Positions 34,053 to 43,399 of a stretch of 64,000 nucleotides of DNA are shown here, in pieces. This stretch comes from Hypericibacter sp963696655. Lineage in GTDB: Bacteria > Pseudomonadota > Alphaproteobacteria > Dongiales > Dongiaceae. Position 1 is the first letter of the stretch. Every line of letters starts with the position of its first letter. The notes below the pieces were generated by a model. It worked only from the letters and a program-made list of their open reading frames with translations. It was not told where the DNA came from and made no database searches. The position numbers and the translations under genes are program-made. Where the stretch lies: positions 1-64,000 of the forward strand of contig CAVOLB010000078.1 in NCBI GenBank assembly GCA_963696655.1. The letters run 5' to 3'.

Positions 34053-35258
34053 TCAGGCGGCGCTGCGCAAATCCACGCCTTGCGCGCGGCGCACCGTCGC
34101 GAGCACGGCCTGATCGAAGCGCTCGACCATGTGATCGAGATGCAGCTCGTCGCGGGATTTGAGCGCGCCCGCCGCCAGCCGCTGCTGGATCTCGGGCGAA
34201 TCGACGAAGCGCGCCAGCACATGGGCGAAATCCTCCATGTCGCCGGGTACAATCAGTCCGTTCTCGCCATTGCGCAGATATTCGATCTCCGGGCTGTGCA
34301 GCGCATGGTCGCGGGTGATCACCGGCAGGCCTTGCGCGAAGGCGTGATTGACCGCGAGGCCGACGAAACCGGGAATCACCATCGCCGCCGCGACGCGCAT
34401 ATAGCGCGCCACCCGGTCCTGGTCGTAGAGCGCACCGAGGAAGCGGACCGAGGGCAGGTTCACGGCGCGCCCCTGCAGGCTCTCGGCTGCAGGACCGTCG
34501 CCGATGATGAGCACCTCGACCGGCTGGCGGCTGAGCTGCATGGAATTGATGCGACGGACGGCCTGGATCAGGAGATCGACCTGCTTGGCCGGCAGCAGCC
34601 GTCCGATATAGAGCAGCACCACCGAATCCGGTTTCAGTCCGAGCTGCTGACGCAATTCCGCGCGATCGGTCTGCAGATATTTCGCGTGAAGCCGCGTCTG
34701 CGCTTCGACGTCTATGGTGTTTCGCACCACCCAGACCTTGTCGTCGGGCATGCCGATACGCCGGAGATTCTCGGCCCCGCCCTCGGTATAGGCCAGATAG
34801 CCGTCGGCCTGGCGCGCCAGCAGATCCTTCACCTGCGAAACCATGCCGAAGGCGAGGCCGGAGGACTTCGCCGTAAATCCCATGCCGACCTTGGCGTGAT
34901 AGCCAAATCCCCAAAAAATCACAGGCAAGCGACGCTGACGCGCTCGCAAGGCCAGCAGCAGGTTGGAGAGGAATTTGAGCTCGTGGCCCATCACCACGGC
35001 ATCGAACCGATCAGTCAGGATCCGCTGCACGACAGGCTGATAGATCGCACGCCAGCGCCCCAGCGGGATTTCACGATTATCCACGCGCACATTGGGAAAC
35101 TGGAGTGGCTCGGGGGCCGCCTGCCAGCCGCTGCCGGTCGGCGGGTTGCCGTGGAAGACGACATATTCCGCGCCGCCGTGCAGGTTCAACTGCTCGAAGA
35201 ATCGCGCGCGATAGGTCGGCACGAAGCCTTGATGCAGAACGGCGATTCGATAGCTCAT
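34053..35258 (-). CDS. glycosyltransferase family 4-like
   Basis: This 401-residue GT-B enzyme has an N-terminal acceptor domain and a C-terminal donor domain with LLYIGRLLPAKQVDLLIQA and VLIIGDGPAAESL. Where family 4 usually has the EGFGLPVLEA-type motif it has a weakened MVIPGFVGLAVNHAFAQGLPVI. No membrane helix is obvious, so it acts at the cytoplasmic face on the lipid-linked repeat unit. It is co-directional with the asparagine-synthase-like gene. Donor sugar cannot be assigned. The missing glutamate of the EX7E signature (GFVGLAVNHAFAQG) is worth noting. Confidence 0.85.
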   Translation of the reverse strand: MSYRIAVLHQGFVPTYRARFFEQLNLHGGAEYVVFHGNPPTGSGWQAAPEPLQFPNVRVDNREIPLGRWRAIYQPVVQRILTDRFDAVVMGHELKFLSNLLLALRARQRRLPVIFWGFGYHAKVGMGFTAKSSGLAFGMVSQVKDLLARQADGYLAYTEGGAENLRRIGMPDDKVWVVRNTIDVEAQTRLHAKYLQTDRAELRQQLGLKPDSVVLLYIGRLLPAKQVDLLIQAVRRINSMQLSRQPVEVLIIGDGPAAESLQGRAVNLPSVRFLGALYDQDRVARYMRVAAAMVIPGFVGLAVNHAFAQGLPVITRDHALHSPEIEYLRNGENGLIVPGDMEDFAHVLARFVDSPEIQQRLAAGALKSRDELHLDHMVERFDQAVLATVRRAQGVDLRSAA

Positions 35259-35525
35259 GGCGTCGGGGCCTCCTCGCTATTTTGTCTCGGGCGCCGGAAG
35301 CATCCGCCGGCCATGCCGACGCCGAGGCTGGGACACGATGTTGCCACTTGCTTGATCCGGGGCGGGACCGCCACGATTGAGCCGCATACTGCACGACACG
35401 AGGTCGGCGGCGTGTGACCTCCTCATGGCATTCGGGCACGGCGTGGCTTGCATCACGAAGCGCATATATCGGAGACGATTTAGTCGGGCGGACCGGCGGG
35501 CGACGCCTGTGAACGAGGCAGACTC

Positions 35526-36380
35526 ATGCGCCTGATCAGTCCGCCGCATGCCCGGCAGATTCGGGCCCTGCCGCATCTGGCGGATGGCACCTACAGCAAT
35601 CTCGATATCGACGGCACGATCGATTTCATGACGCGCCGCTATGTGACGCCGATGGCGCAGCGCTACGACCTGAGCGAGGTGACGCTGGCGGACGGTGCTG
35701 CGGGCTATGGCTGGCTCTCGATCGCGTTCCTGCTGCGCGGTGGGCGCGACGCGATCCTGATCGATCCGGATGCCCGGCGCCTGGAGAATGCGGAGGAGAT
35801 CTGTCACATCCTGGGCGTCGCCAATCGCTGCCGCTTCGTCAATCGGACGCTGCAGGAGACGGGGCTGGAAAACGACAGCGTCGATATCTTCGCCTCGATC
35901 GAAACGCTCGAGCATGTCGGCCGGCCCAATGTCCGCAACTGCCTGTCCGAAATCGCGCGCATCACGACGGGACTGGTCGTCCTGACGACGCCGAACCGGC
36001 TGTTCCCGGTGGTCGCGCACGACACCATGCTGCCCTTCGCCCATTGGCTGCCGCGTCCGCTGCGCCGCCTCTATGCGCGGCCGTTCGGACGCCTGTCGCA
36101 GGAGAATGGCAACCGTTTCCTGGCACCCTGGGATCTGCAGCCCCTGACACGGAAGTTCGAACCCGACAGCCGGATTGCCACCTTCCGCACCCTCGACGAG
36201 CTCAAGCGCTTCTATCCGCATTACCTGCCCTATGGATCCGACCCGGCCCATCGACTGCGGCAGCGCCCCAATCCACTGCTCTGGCGCTATCAGACGGTCA
36301 TTGCGACTTTGCTCAGCACGCGCTCCTATTGGCTGGCACCCAACCTCGCCTCCGTGTGGGTCCGTCGGGAAACAGCCTGA
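35526..36380 (+). CDS. class I SAM-dependent methyltransferase
   Basis: This 284-residue protein has a methyltransferase domain in its first ~160 residues: LADGAAGYGWLSIAFLL (SAM loop), ILIDPDARRLENA (acidic end of strand 2), DIFASIETLEHVGRPN, and LVVLTTPNRLFP. The C-terminal 110 residues are basic and aromatic, perhaps for substrate or membrane contact. It is the first of two rightward genes (methyltransferase, GT2) inside an otherwise leftward part of the locus. Its expected role is O-methylation of a polysaccharide residue. Confidence 0.8.
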   Translation: MRLISPPHARQIRALPHLADGTYSNLDIDGTIDFMTRRYVTPMAQRYDLSEVTLADGAAGYGWLSIAFLLRGGRDAILIDPDARRLENAEEICHILGVANRCRFVNRTLQETGLENDSVDIFASIETLEHVGRPNVRNCLSEIARITTGLVVLTTPNRLFPVVAHDTMLPFAHWLPRPLRRLYARPFGRLSQENGNRFLAPWDLQPLTRKFEPDSRIATFRTLDELKRFYPHYLPYGSDPAHRLRQRPNPLLWRYQTVIATLLSTRSYWLAPNLASVWVRRETA

Positions 36381-36395
36381 GACCGGAACGCTTCC

Positions 36396-37325
36396 ATGAG
36401 CCAAGTCAGCATCGTGATCTGCACCTTCAACAGGCCTGCCCTGATGGCAAAGGCGGTCCGCTCCTGCGTGGCCCAGGAAGGCCTGCCCGCGAACACGATC
36501 GCCATCTTCGTGGTCGACAACAGCGTCGACGGCAATGCGGCCGCAGCGGTTCAGGCGCTGGCAGCATCCAGCCCGGTCCCGATCGTCTATGTCGGCGAAC
36601 GACGCTCCAACATCGCGCGCGCGCGCAACGCCGGCATCGCCGCCAGCGACGCTCCCTTCATCGCCTTCCTCGACGATGACGAAGAAGCCAGTCCGCGCTG
36701 GATCGCCGGGCTGCTGGCGACGATGGAACGCACCGGCGCCGACGTCGTCTTCGCCCCGGTGCTGCCGCAGTTCGAGGCCGGCCAGGCGCCAGCATGGGAT
36801 CCGGAGGCGCTTCTCTTCAAGCGCGATATGGGGCTGCCGGACGGCACGCCGGCCCCCTTGCACGCGACCGGCGCCTCGCGCGGCGGCGGCACCGGCAATT
36901 GCATGCTGCGGCGTGCGACCTGCATCGGCACGAGCGAGCCCTTCGATCCCGGCTTCGGCGTCACCGGTGGAGAAGACACCGACTTTTTCATGGGGCTGTC
37001 GCGCGCCGGCCGCCGCTTCGTCTGGTGCGCCAGCGCGCCCGTCAGCGAGTTCGTGCCGGCGGCGCGCAGCCGGCTGGACTACATGGCGCGCCGAACCTTC
37101 CGGCAGAACCAGAGCTATGTGCGGCTGCGCAAGAAGAACAGCACGCGGCCGCTGCTGATGACCGCCAATCTGATGGCGCGGGGTGCCGTCCAGTTGGGGC
37201 TCTGGAGTCTCCTGGCCGTCATCGGACGCCTTGCCCGCCGCAGCGACGGTTCGCGCGCCTGGATCAAGATGAATGCCGGCGCCGGCAAGCTGCTCTGGGC
37301 GCGCGCCGCCGACAAGCATAGCTGA
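36396..37325 (+). CDS. glycosyltransferase family 2
   Basis: This 309-residue GT-A enzyme starts MSQVSIVICTFNRPALMAKA and has the nucleotide-sugar motif IAFLDDDEE (the DxD), then GGGTGNCMLRR and the catalytic-base region GVTGGEDTDFFM. A C-terminal hydrophobic stretch (LMARGAVQLGLWSLLAVIGRLA) may attach it to the membrane. It begins 15 bases after the methyltransferase gene, so the two form a pair. It should add one sugar of the repeat unit on the cytoplasmic face. Confidence 0.88.
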   Translation: MSQVSIVICTFNRPALMAKAVRSCVAQEGLPANTIAIFVVDNSVDGNAAAAVQALAASSPVPIVYVGERRSNIARARNAGIAASDAPFIAFLDDDEEASPRWIAGLLATMERTGADVVFAPVLPQFEAGQAPAWDPEALLFKRDMGLPDGTPAPLHATGASRGGGTGNCMLRRATCIGTSEPFDPGFGVTGGEDTDFFMGLSRAGRRFVWCASAPVSEFVPAARSRLDYMARRTFRQNQSYVRLRKKNSTRPLLMTANLMARGAVQLGLWSLLAVIGRLARRSDGSRAWIKMNAGAGKLLWARAADKHS

Positions 37326-37348
37326 CGACCGGACGAATTCGTGCGCCA

Positions 37349-38773
37349 TCAGGGCGCCGAGCCGGGCATGGCGGTCTTGCCGCCGCCGGAAAAGCAATGG
37401 CGCAGGCTCAAGACCGAAGGCGTGATCCCCACATGGCGGACCACGATCCGGTGCAGCCAGAGATTCCAGATCAGCGTGACCAGCAGCGACGCCACCGCTC
37501 CGCCCAGCATCCCGAAGAGCGGCAGCAGCAGCGCGTTCAGGGCCAGGGTCGCGACCAGCGAGATCGCGAAGGCCAGCAGGCTCTGGGTCTGGTGGCCCGA
37601 GAGGGTGAGGATCTGTGTCACGGGCCCCGCGGCCGCGATCACGAGCTGGCTCACGCCGAGGATGATCAGCGTCACCTGCCCGCGCGCGAAGTCGGGTCCG
37701 AAGACGTGCAGGATCTGCGGGCCCGCCACGGCCAGCACCGCGACCGCCGCCAGCGAGGGCCAGAAGCGCAGCTGGGTCGCGCGCGCCACCAGCGACTGCA
37801 GCCCCGCGGCGTTCTTGTTGGCGATCAGATGCGAGGCCTGCGGCGACAGGATTGCGTTGATGGCGTAGAGCCCGAAGCTGATCAGGTTGGCGGTGCGGAA
37901 GCAGGCGCTGTAGACCGCCATGTCCTCCGACGGCAGGAAGAAGCCGGCGATGGTGAGGCTCATCTCCTGGAAATAGGTCGTGAACAGCACCAGAAGCTGC
38001 AGCTCGAGGCTTGTCCGGGTCCAGAACCAGGTGCGGTAGGTCGGCGATGCGCCTTTGCGCAGCGGCTTCAGGCCGCGATCGACATAGACATGCTGGCCGA
38101 GCAGCAGGAAAGGCAGCATCGCGACGGTGAAGAGCATCACTAGGCTGGCCGACAGGCCGCCCACGAGAAGCTGCCAGGCGACCACGATCAGCAGCAGGAA
38201 GAGCTGGCGCAGGAAGTTCGAGGGCAGGAAGGCCGCGGTGAAATTCGAGATCGACTGCGCGTAGCTGCTATGGAGCTGCAGGATCGCGAACAGCGGCACG
38301 CCGACGAAGGCGAGCGCCAGCGCGCCGTCCATGCCGCCGGTTCCCTGCCGCCACCAGAGGAACGCCAGGCCGCCCAGCATGGCGACGATGCTGACGATGA
38401 AGGAAAGCTGGTTGCCGCGCCTGAGGAAGCCCGCTACCTCGCCGCGCTGGTCGCGCGCCGCCGCCTGGCGCACGAAGCGGACCGCCGAGGCAGGGTAACC
38501 CAGGGTCGTCAGCGACGACATCACCATGCAGGCCGAGAAGGCGAAGACATAGTTACCCAGCTCGGCCGCCCCCATCCAGCGCGCAAGCAGGATATAGGTC
38601 AGATAGGTGAGGGCCGTGCCGCCCACGCGCAGCAGGAACACCAGGGCCGACCAGCGGACGAAGGACTTGAAGGTCGCGACCTTGCGCAGCGCGGGATCAG
38701 CCGGCTCGGCGGGCTCGGCGATGGCGGCGGGACCCTGCCGGTCAGGCGATGAAGCGGCGACGTGCATGCTCAT
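37349..38773 (-). CDS. polysaccharide flippase, Wzx-like (MATE/MOP superfamily)
   Basis: This 474-residue protein has about twelve to fourteen hydrophobic helices and the Polysacc_synt layout: an amphipathic start, SFVRWSALVFLLRVGGTALTY as the first helix, and the late GVSQLVIAAAGPV and LNALLLPLFGMLGGA segments. It should move the undecaprenyl-linked repeat unit across the inner membrane for polymerisation. The ATG at 38773 has GGAG five bases upstream and overlaps the end of the sulfotransferase gene by 32 bases, so translation is probably coupled. Confidence 0.85.
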   Translation of the reverse strand: MSMHVAASSPDRQGPAAIAEPAEPADPALRKVATFKSFVRWSALVFLLRVGGTALTYLTYILLARWMGAAELGNYVFAFSACMVMSSLTTLGYPASAVRFVRQAAARDQRGEVAGFLRRGNQLSFIVSIVAMLGGLAFLWWRQGTGGMDGALALAFVGVPLFAILQLHSSYAQSISNFTAAFLPSNFLRQLFLLLIVVAWQLLVGGLSASLVMLFTVAMLPFLLLGQHVYVDRGLKPLRKGASPTYRTWFWTRTSLELQLLVLFTTYFQEMSLTIAGFFLPSEDMAVYSACFRTANLISFGLYAINAILSPQASHLIANKNAAGLQSLVARATQLRFWPSLAAVAVLAVAGPQILHVFGPDFARGQVTLIILGVSQLVIAAAGPVTQILTLSGHQTQSLLAFAISLVATLALNALLLPLFGMLGGAVASLLVTLIWNLWLHRIVVRHVGITPSVLSLRHCFSGGGKTAMPGSAP

Positions 38774-39632
38774 AGAACTCCAAGTCTCCCGCACAGAGCT
38801 TTTCCATCCGGGCGCGGGCGCCGCGGTCGATTTCCGGCTTCTGGAAACGGCCGGAGCGCATATGGTGCAGCCGCAGCGGCGCGCCGAAGACGCCGGCGAA
38901 CCCCGCCGCGAAGTCGGGCATCCTGTCGGTGAAGCCGACCAGGGCGAATTTCTCCAGATTAACCCGCGCGGCCGCCATCGCCTCGGCGATGCCCGCGGGC
39001 GGGACGATCGCTTGCCCGCTGAAGTAGCGCAGCATCACGGTGGCATGACGCCAGCCCACCTCGGAATCGAGATAGGCCGAGAATGACATGTCGATGTAGT
39101 TCCCGAGCCGCGCGTCGGCATAGTTCGACACCAGCCGGTCGAGGGGATTGCGCAGCACCGAGACAAAGCGATAGCGGTCGCCGAAGGCGGTGTGCGCCAG
39201 CTCGCTGAAGAGAAAATGGCCGCAGACCAAGGGCGCGTCGTCCGCCATGTAATAGAGCATGAGACGTTCGCGATAGGCGAAGATCACCTGCGATTCGGGC
39301 CCGTCCTCGTGGATGTTCCATTCCGGCCGCCCCGACTGCAGCGCGGTCGCCCGGCGCGAGGGTCGCGCCAGGATCATCCCGATGCGCTTCTGCAAGGGGC
39401 AGAGGCTGCGCATGGCGTCCGTGACCGAGGTCCCGGCGCATTTGGGCACGTGCATATAGAGGCAGTTGTAAGCGAGCGGCCGGCGCAGCGAGCGCAGCGC
39501 ACGGGCCGCGTAGAGGCGCATCCGTTCGTAGGTCTGGCGCGCCAGCGGCCGCGCTTCGGGATCGGGATTGAGCCCATGCCGCAGCAGGGGCGGCAGAACG
39601 GGGGGAGCGTCGGGCGATGGCGAGGTCGGCAT
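38742..39632 (-). CDS. sulfotransferase family protein
   Basis: This 296-residue PAPS-dependent sulfotransferase homologue has the 5'-phosphosulfate loop MHVPKCAGTSVTDAM (about 60-74), the CGHFLFSEL segment and the 3'-phosphate motif SVLRNPLDRLVSNYA. It is related to, but clearly diverged from, the one at 4724-5629. The position between the flippase gene (32-base overlap) and the GH10 gene (3-base gap) makes a direct role in sulfating the exopolysaccharide likely. Confidence 0.82.
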   Translation of the reverse strand: MPTSPSPDAPPVLPPLLRHGLNPDPEARPLARQTYERMRLYAARALRSLRRPLAYNCLYMHVPKCAGTSVTDAMRSLCPLQKRIGMILARPSRRATALQSGRPEWNIHEDGPESQVIFAYRERLMLYYMADDAPLVCGHFLFSELAHTAFGDRYRFVSVLRNPLDRLVSNYADARLGNYIDMSFSAYLDSEVGWRHATVMLRYFSGQAIVPPAGIAEAMAAARVNLEKFALVGFTDRMPDFAAGFAGVFGAPLRLHHMRSGRFQKPEIDRGARARMEKLCAGDLEFYEHARRRFIA

Positions 39633-39635
39633 GAC

Positions 39636-40814
39636 TCACCCGATCGCCCCCGGTTTGAAGGCTTCCGCGAGCGCGCCCCAGCAGGGCTTGCGCTTGAGCT
39701 GATCGTCGAGCGGCAGGGGGCGATTGGGTTGCCCGTCGCTGCGGCGGAAATTGGCACCGGCGTTGGGGGCATTGTACCAGCTCTGCTTGTCGACCAGGCC
39801 CCAGGTGAAGACCGCATCGACGGCCTTCTCGGTCAGGGCCGGGCCGATCGTCTTGTAATAGAGCTGCGCGACCTGCTCGTCGCGCTGCGCGAAATCGTAG
39901 GGCAGCATGTTGTCGAGCACATCGAGCTCGGTGAACATCACCTTGAGCCCGAGCTGGCCGACAGCCTGGACGAAAGCCCGAATCTTCTCGGAATTGAGCG
40001 CCTCGGTCGTCTTGATATGGCCCTGAATGCCGAGCGCATGGATTGGCGTCCCATTGGCCTTATAGGCCCTGAGCTGGTCCAGCACCTTCTTGCGCTGCGC
40101 GTCGTTGAAGGAGCTGTCGGCCGTCAGATGGGTGTCGTTCAGGATCAGGATCGCGTCGGGATCGGCCGCGGCCGCGGTGCGGAAGGCGAGATCGACATAA
40201 TCCGGCCCCAGCACGTCGAGCCAGTGGGAGGAGCGGAACAGCGCATTGGGCACCGGGGCGAAGATCTCGTTGACCACCACCCAGTGGTACATTCTGCCGC
40301 GATAGCGGCCGACCACGGTATTGATGTGATCGATCAACGCGCGCTTGGTCGCGTCGACCGTGGAGAGATTCTTCAGCCAGTCGGGAATGTCCTGATACCA
40401 GACCAGGCAATGGGCGCCGGCGATCATCTTGTTCTTCGCCGCGTAGTCCATCATCCAGTCGGCGTCGTCGAAGCTGTAGCCGTCGGCCTTCTTGTGGCAG
40501 GCCCGCCACATCAGGTCCCAGCCGTTATGCATCACGCCGCATTCGCGGGCATAGGCGGCGGCGAAATCGGGATCCTTGTTGGTGAAACGCAGCTGGTTGT
40601 GCGAGCCGAACTTGACGCCCTTGCTCTGCGCCAGCTCGCGCAGGGGCGGCAGGGTCGAGAGGTTGTGGCCGGAGAAGCTCGCCGGCGCAGCCTGCAGTCC
40701 GCGCAACGGCCGCAATACGCCCAGCGCCGTCGCGGCGGCACCGGCCGCAATCAGACGCCGGCGCCCGATCGATCCCGAACGGCCGCCCATCACGATAGAC
40801 CCCCGCGCGCCCAT
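39636..40814 (-). CDS. GH10 family endo-glycanase (xylanase-like), Tat-exported
   Basis: This 392-residue glycoside hydrolase has a twin-arginine signal (GRRRLIAAGAAATALG, residues 18-33) and a GH10 TIM barrel. The acid/base is Glu183 in HWVVVNEIF and the nucleophile is Glu296 in VMFTELDVLD. HCLVWYQDIPDWL and TWGLVDKQSWY complete the substrate cleft. The start used touches the stop of the glycosyltransferase gene; an ATG at 40790 is an alternative. Embedded in the polysaccharide operon, it more probably trims or edits the nascent beta-linked polymer in the periplasm than feeds on xylan. Confidence 0.87.
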   Translation of the reverse strand: MGARGSIVMGGRSGSIGRRRLIAAGAAATALGVLRPLRGLQAAPASFSGHNLSTLPPLRELAQSKGVKFGSHNQLRFTNKDPDFAAAYARECGVMHNGWDLMWRACHKKADGYSFDDADWMMDYAAKNKMIAGAHCLVWYQDIPDWLKNLSTVDATKRALIDHINTVVGRYRGRMYHWVVVNEIFAPVPNALFRSSHWLDVLGPDYVDLAFRTAAAADPDAILILNDTHLTADSSFNDAQRKKVLDQLRAYKANGTPIHALGIQGHIKTTEALNSEKIRAFVQAVGQLGLKVMFTELDVLDNMLPYDFAQRDEQVAQLYYKTIGPALTEKAVDAVFTWGLVDKQSWYNAPNAGANFRRSDGQPNRPLPLDDQLKRKPCWGALAEAFKPGAIG

Positions 40815-42079
40815 CAGCTTCTCTCGGACGGTCGCTGGTCGAGGCGCGCCGCTCCCGCAGCCTCGGTCGATCCGGCGGGCGCGAAGAGCGCATCGTAGGC
40901 GCCCAGCAGAACCGGGACCGAATGTTCCCAGGCGAGGCTCTCGCGCAGGCGGCGCTGGCCGAAATCGGCCATCAGCTTGCGCCGCGGCTCGTCGTCGAGC
41001 AGCTGCGCGATCAGCGACGCCATCGCCGTCTCGGCGTTGGCCGGGGCATAGAGTGCCGCCTCCTGCGCCGAGAAGCGCGTCTCGCGCAGGTCGAAGGCGA
41101 CGATCGGCAGGCCGAAATACATATACTCCATGATCTTGTTCATGGTGCTCTTGTCCGACCAGTCGTTCTTCGGGTCGGGATCGATGCCGATATCGGCCGA
41201 GGACAGGATGCGGCAGAGATCCTCGTCGCTGACCCGGCCGGTGAAAGTCGTCATGTCGGCGAGGCCCAGCGTCTGCGCATAGGCCTTGATCTCCGGCTGA
41301 TGCGGGCCGCCGCCGACAAAGACCGCCTGGATGTCGTCACGGCCGCGCTCGCGCAGATCCTTGAGCGCGCGGAGCATGTAGTCGACCCCGTCCTGCTTGC
41401 AGATCTCGCCGAGATAGACCACCAGATGGCGCTTGCCGTTGCGCCAGGAAGGATCGGCCGGGTAGCGCCTGAAGCGCGCCAGATCGGGACCCGACCGCAC
41501 GATATGGACCTGGTCGGGCCGCATCCCGCCGCGCTCGACCGCGATGCGCTTGTGGCTCTCGTTGGTGGTGATGACCTGGTCGGCGGTGCGGAAGGTCATC
41601 CGCTCGAGGAACAGCAGACCCCGATACATGGCGCCGTCGCTGCGATCGAACTTCGCCGCATACATCTCGGGCGAGAGGTCGTGATGATCGAACAGGAAGC
41701 GCTTGCCGAAGGGCCGCCAGAACCGGGCCAGCGCCCAATAGGTCTCGGGCGGGTTGCAGGCATGGATCGCGTCGAAGCCGCGGCCCCGGATCGCCACCCG
41801 CAGGCTCTTCATCCAGGTGCGGATGAAGCACCAGAGGAACTCGGCCACGAATCCCAAGGCGCCCTTGGCATCGATCGGCAGGCCATAGCGATAGATATCG
41901 ACGCCCTCGAGCTGCTCGAAGCTGCGGTTGAAGCCCTTGGCCTTGGGACAGATCACGCTGACACCGTAACCGGCCTTGGTCAGGCTGGTGGCTTCGAGCC
42001 AGACGCGCCGGTCGAAGGGAACCGGCAGGTTCTGGACGACGATGAGGACGCGACGCTTGGATCCGGATCGGGCCATCAT
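40814..42079 (-). CDS. glycosyltransferase family 4
   Basis: This 421-residue GT-B enzyme starts RVLIVVQNLPVPFDRRVWLEA, a typical opening of capsule glycosyltransferases. It has the donor-site VVYLGEICKQDGVDYML, VFVGGGP and KIMEYMYFGLPIVAFDLRETR with the EX7E-like glutamate. It begins one base after the stop of algD, so the two are translationally coupled, and the GH10 gene overlaps its end by one base. The pairing suggests that it may transfer the uronosyl unit made by AlgD, but this is inference. Confidence 0.88.
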   Translation of the reverse strand: MMARSGSKRRVLIVVQNLPVPFDRRVWLEATSLTKAGYGVSVICPKAKGFNRSFEQLEGVDIYRYGLPIDAKGALGFVAEFLWCFIRTWMKSLRVAIRGRGFDAIHACNPPETYWALARFWRPFGKRFLFDHHDLSPEMYAAKFDRSDGAMYRGLLFLERMTFRTADQVITTNESHKRIAVERGGMRPDQVHIVRSGPDLARFRRYPADPSWRNGKRHLVVYLGEICKQDGVDYMLRALKDLRERGRDDIQAVFVGGGPHQPEIKAYAQTLGLADMTTFTGRVSDEDLCRILSSADIGIDPDPKNDWSDKSTMNKIMEYMYFGLPIVAFDLRETRFSAQEAALYAPANAETAMASLIAQLLDDEPRRKLMADFGQRRLRESLAWEHSVPVLLGAYDALFAPAGSTEAAGAARLDQRPSERS

Positions 42080-42080
42080 C

Positions 42081-43394
42081 TCACCAGCAGATGCCGTGAT
42101 ATTGCCCGCCATCCGAGGTGCGGTTGCCGATGCGGGCGAAATCGACGATCACCTGGCCATCCTTGACCTTCTCGAACACCTCGTCATGGCTGGGATCGTT
42201 GTTGCCGATCACCACGGTCTCGGCGTGGTCCAGGACGGCGTCGATACTGTCCACCACGAGATTGTAGATGTGCGGGATGTGGTTCAGCAGATAGCTCTTG
42301 TTCGAGCCCATCAGCCCCGCCAGCTTGACGTTGCGATCGAAGATGCGCACGTCGTAACCCTTGCCGATCAGATTCTCGACCACGTTCACCATCGGACTTT
42401 CGCGCAGATCGTCGGTGCCGGCCTTGAAGCTCAGGCCCAGCACGCCGACGCGCCGATGGCCCTGCTCGGCGATCATGCGGAAGCCGCTGCTGGTATGGCG
42501 CTCGTTGCTGGGAATGACGGAGGTCAGGATCGGCAGCTCGAGATCCAGCCGGCGCGCGCGGTAATTGAGCGCGCGCAGATCCTTCGGCAGGCAGGAGCCG
42601 CCGAAGGAAAAGCCCGGCTTCAGATATTTGGGCGAGATGTTGAGCTTGGTATCGCGGCAGAAGATATCCATGACCCTATGGCCATCGATGCCGAGCGCCT
42701 TGGCGATGGCGCCCATCTCGTTGCCGAACCCCACTTTCAGCGCATGCCAGGCATTGTCGGCATACTTCACCATCTCGGCGATCTCGATGTCGGTATGGAT
42801 CATCGGCGCGTCGAGGCCCTCATAGAGGCCCGCCAGCGTCTCGCGGCTGCGCTCGTCGGTGGCGCCGATGACGGTCTTGGGCGGATTGAAGAAGTCGTCG
42901 ACCGCCGTGCCTTCGCGCAGGAACTCCGGGTTGAAGCAGACGCCGAAATCGACGCCGGCCTTCTTGCCCGAGGCGCGCTCGAGCAGCGGGATCACCACGT
43001 CGCGGGTCGTGCCCGGCAGCACGGTGCTGCGCATCACCACCACGAAGAAATCCTTGCGCGCCTTGAGCGCGCCGCCGATCTCCTCGCAGACCGCACGCAC
43101 ATAGGTCAGATCGAGATTGCCGTTCTGCTGGCTGGGCGTGCCGACGCAGACGAAGGCGAGGTCGGTGACGGCGACCGCGGCCGGCCCGTCGGTCGTGCCG
43201 GTGAGCCGGCCCTCGCGCACGGCCTTGGCGATCAGGTCGCCGATCTTGGCCTCGATCACCGGCGATTCGCCGCGCGCGATGAAGGCGGTCTTGGTGGGGT
43301 TGACATCGACGCCGACGATCTGATGGCCGCGCGCGGCCAGGCAGCCGACCGAGACCGCGCCGACATAGCCAAGTCCGAAAATGCTGATCTTCAC
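42081..43394 (-). CDS. algD: GDP-mannose 6-dehydrogenase
   Basis: This 437-residue enzyme oxidises GDP-mannose to GDP-mannuronate. The start MKISIFGLGYVGAVSVG, the central FNPEFLREGTA, the catalytic FSFGGSCLPKD with Cys268, the GLSFKAGTDDLRES motif and the terminal GICW all match Pseudomonas AlgD, including the residue number of the catalytic cysteine as I recall it. The GTG start has AGGTG six bases upstream. It sits between the heparinase-like gene (five-base gap) and a glycosyltransferase gene, so a uronic acid derived from mannose is a predicted component of the polymer. Confidence 0.92.
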   Translation of the reverse strand: MKISIFGLGYVGAVSVGCLAARGHQIVGVDVNPTKTAFIARGESPVIEAKIGDLIAKAVREGRLTGTTDGPAAVAVTDLAFVCVGTPSQQNGNLDLTYVRAVCEEIGGALKARKDFFVVVMRSTVLPGTTRDVVIPLLERASGKKAGVDFGVCFNPEFLREGTAVDDFFNPPKTVIGATDERSRETLAGLYEGLDAPMIHTDIEIAEMVKYADNAWHALKVGFGNEMGAIAKALGIDGHRVMDIFCRDTKLNISPKYLKPGFSFGGSCLPKDLRALNYRARRLDLELPILTSVIPSNERHTSSGFRMIAEQGHRRVGVLGLSFKAGTDDLRESPMVNVVENLIGKGYDVRIFDRNVKLAGLMGSNKSYLLNHIPHIYNLVVDSIDAVLDHAETVVIGNNDPSHDEVFEKVKDGQVIVDFARIGNRTSDGGQYHGICW

Positions 43395-43399
43395 GCTGT

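Noticed and set aside
37333..37342. ACGAATTCGT palindrome between the GT2 and flippase genes
   Set aside because: A 10-base palindrome without a loop or T-run in a 23-base convergent gap. Too short to call a terminator.
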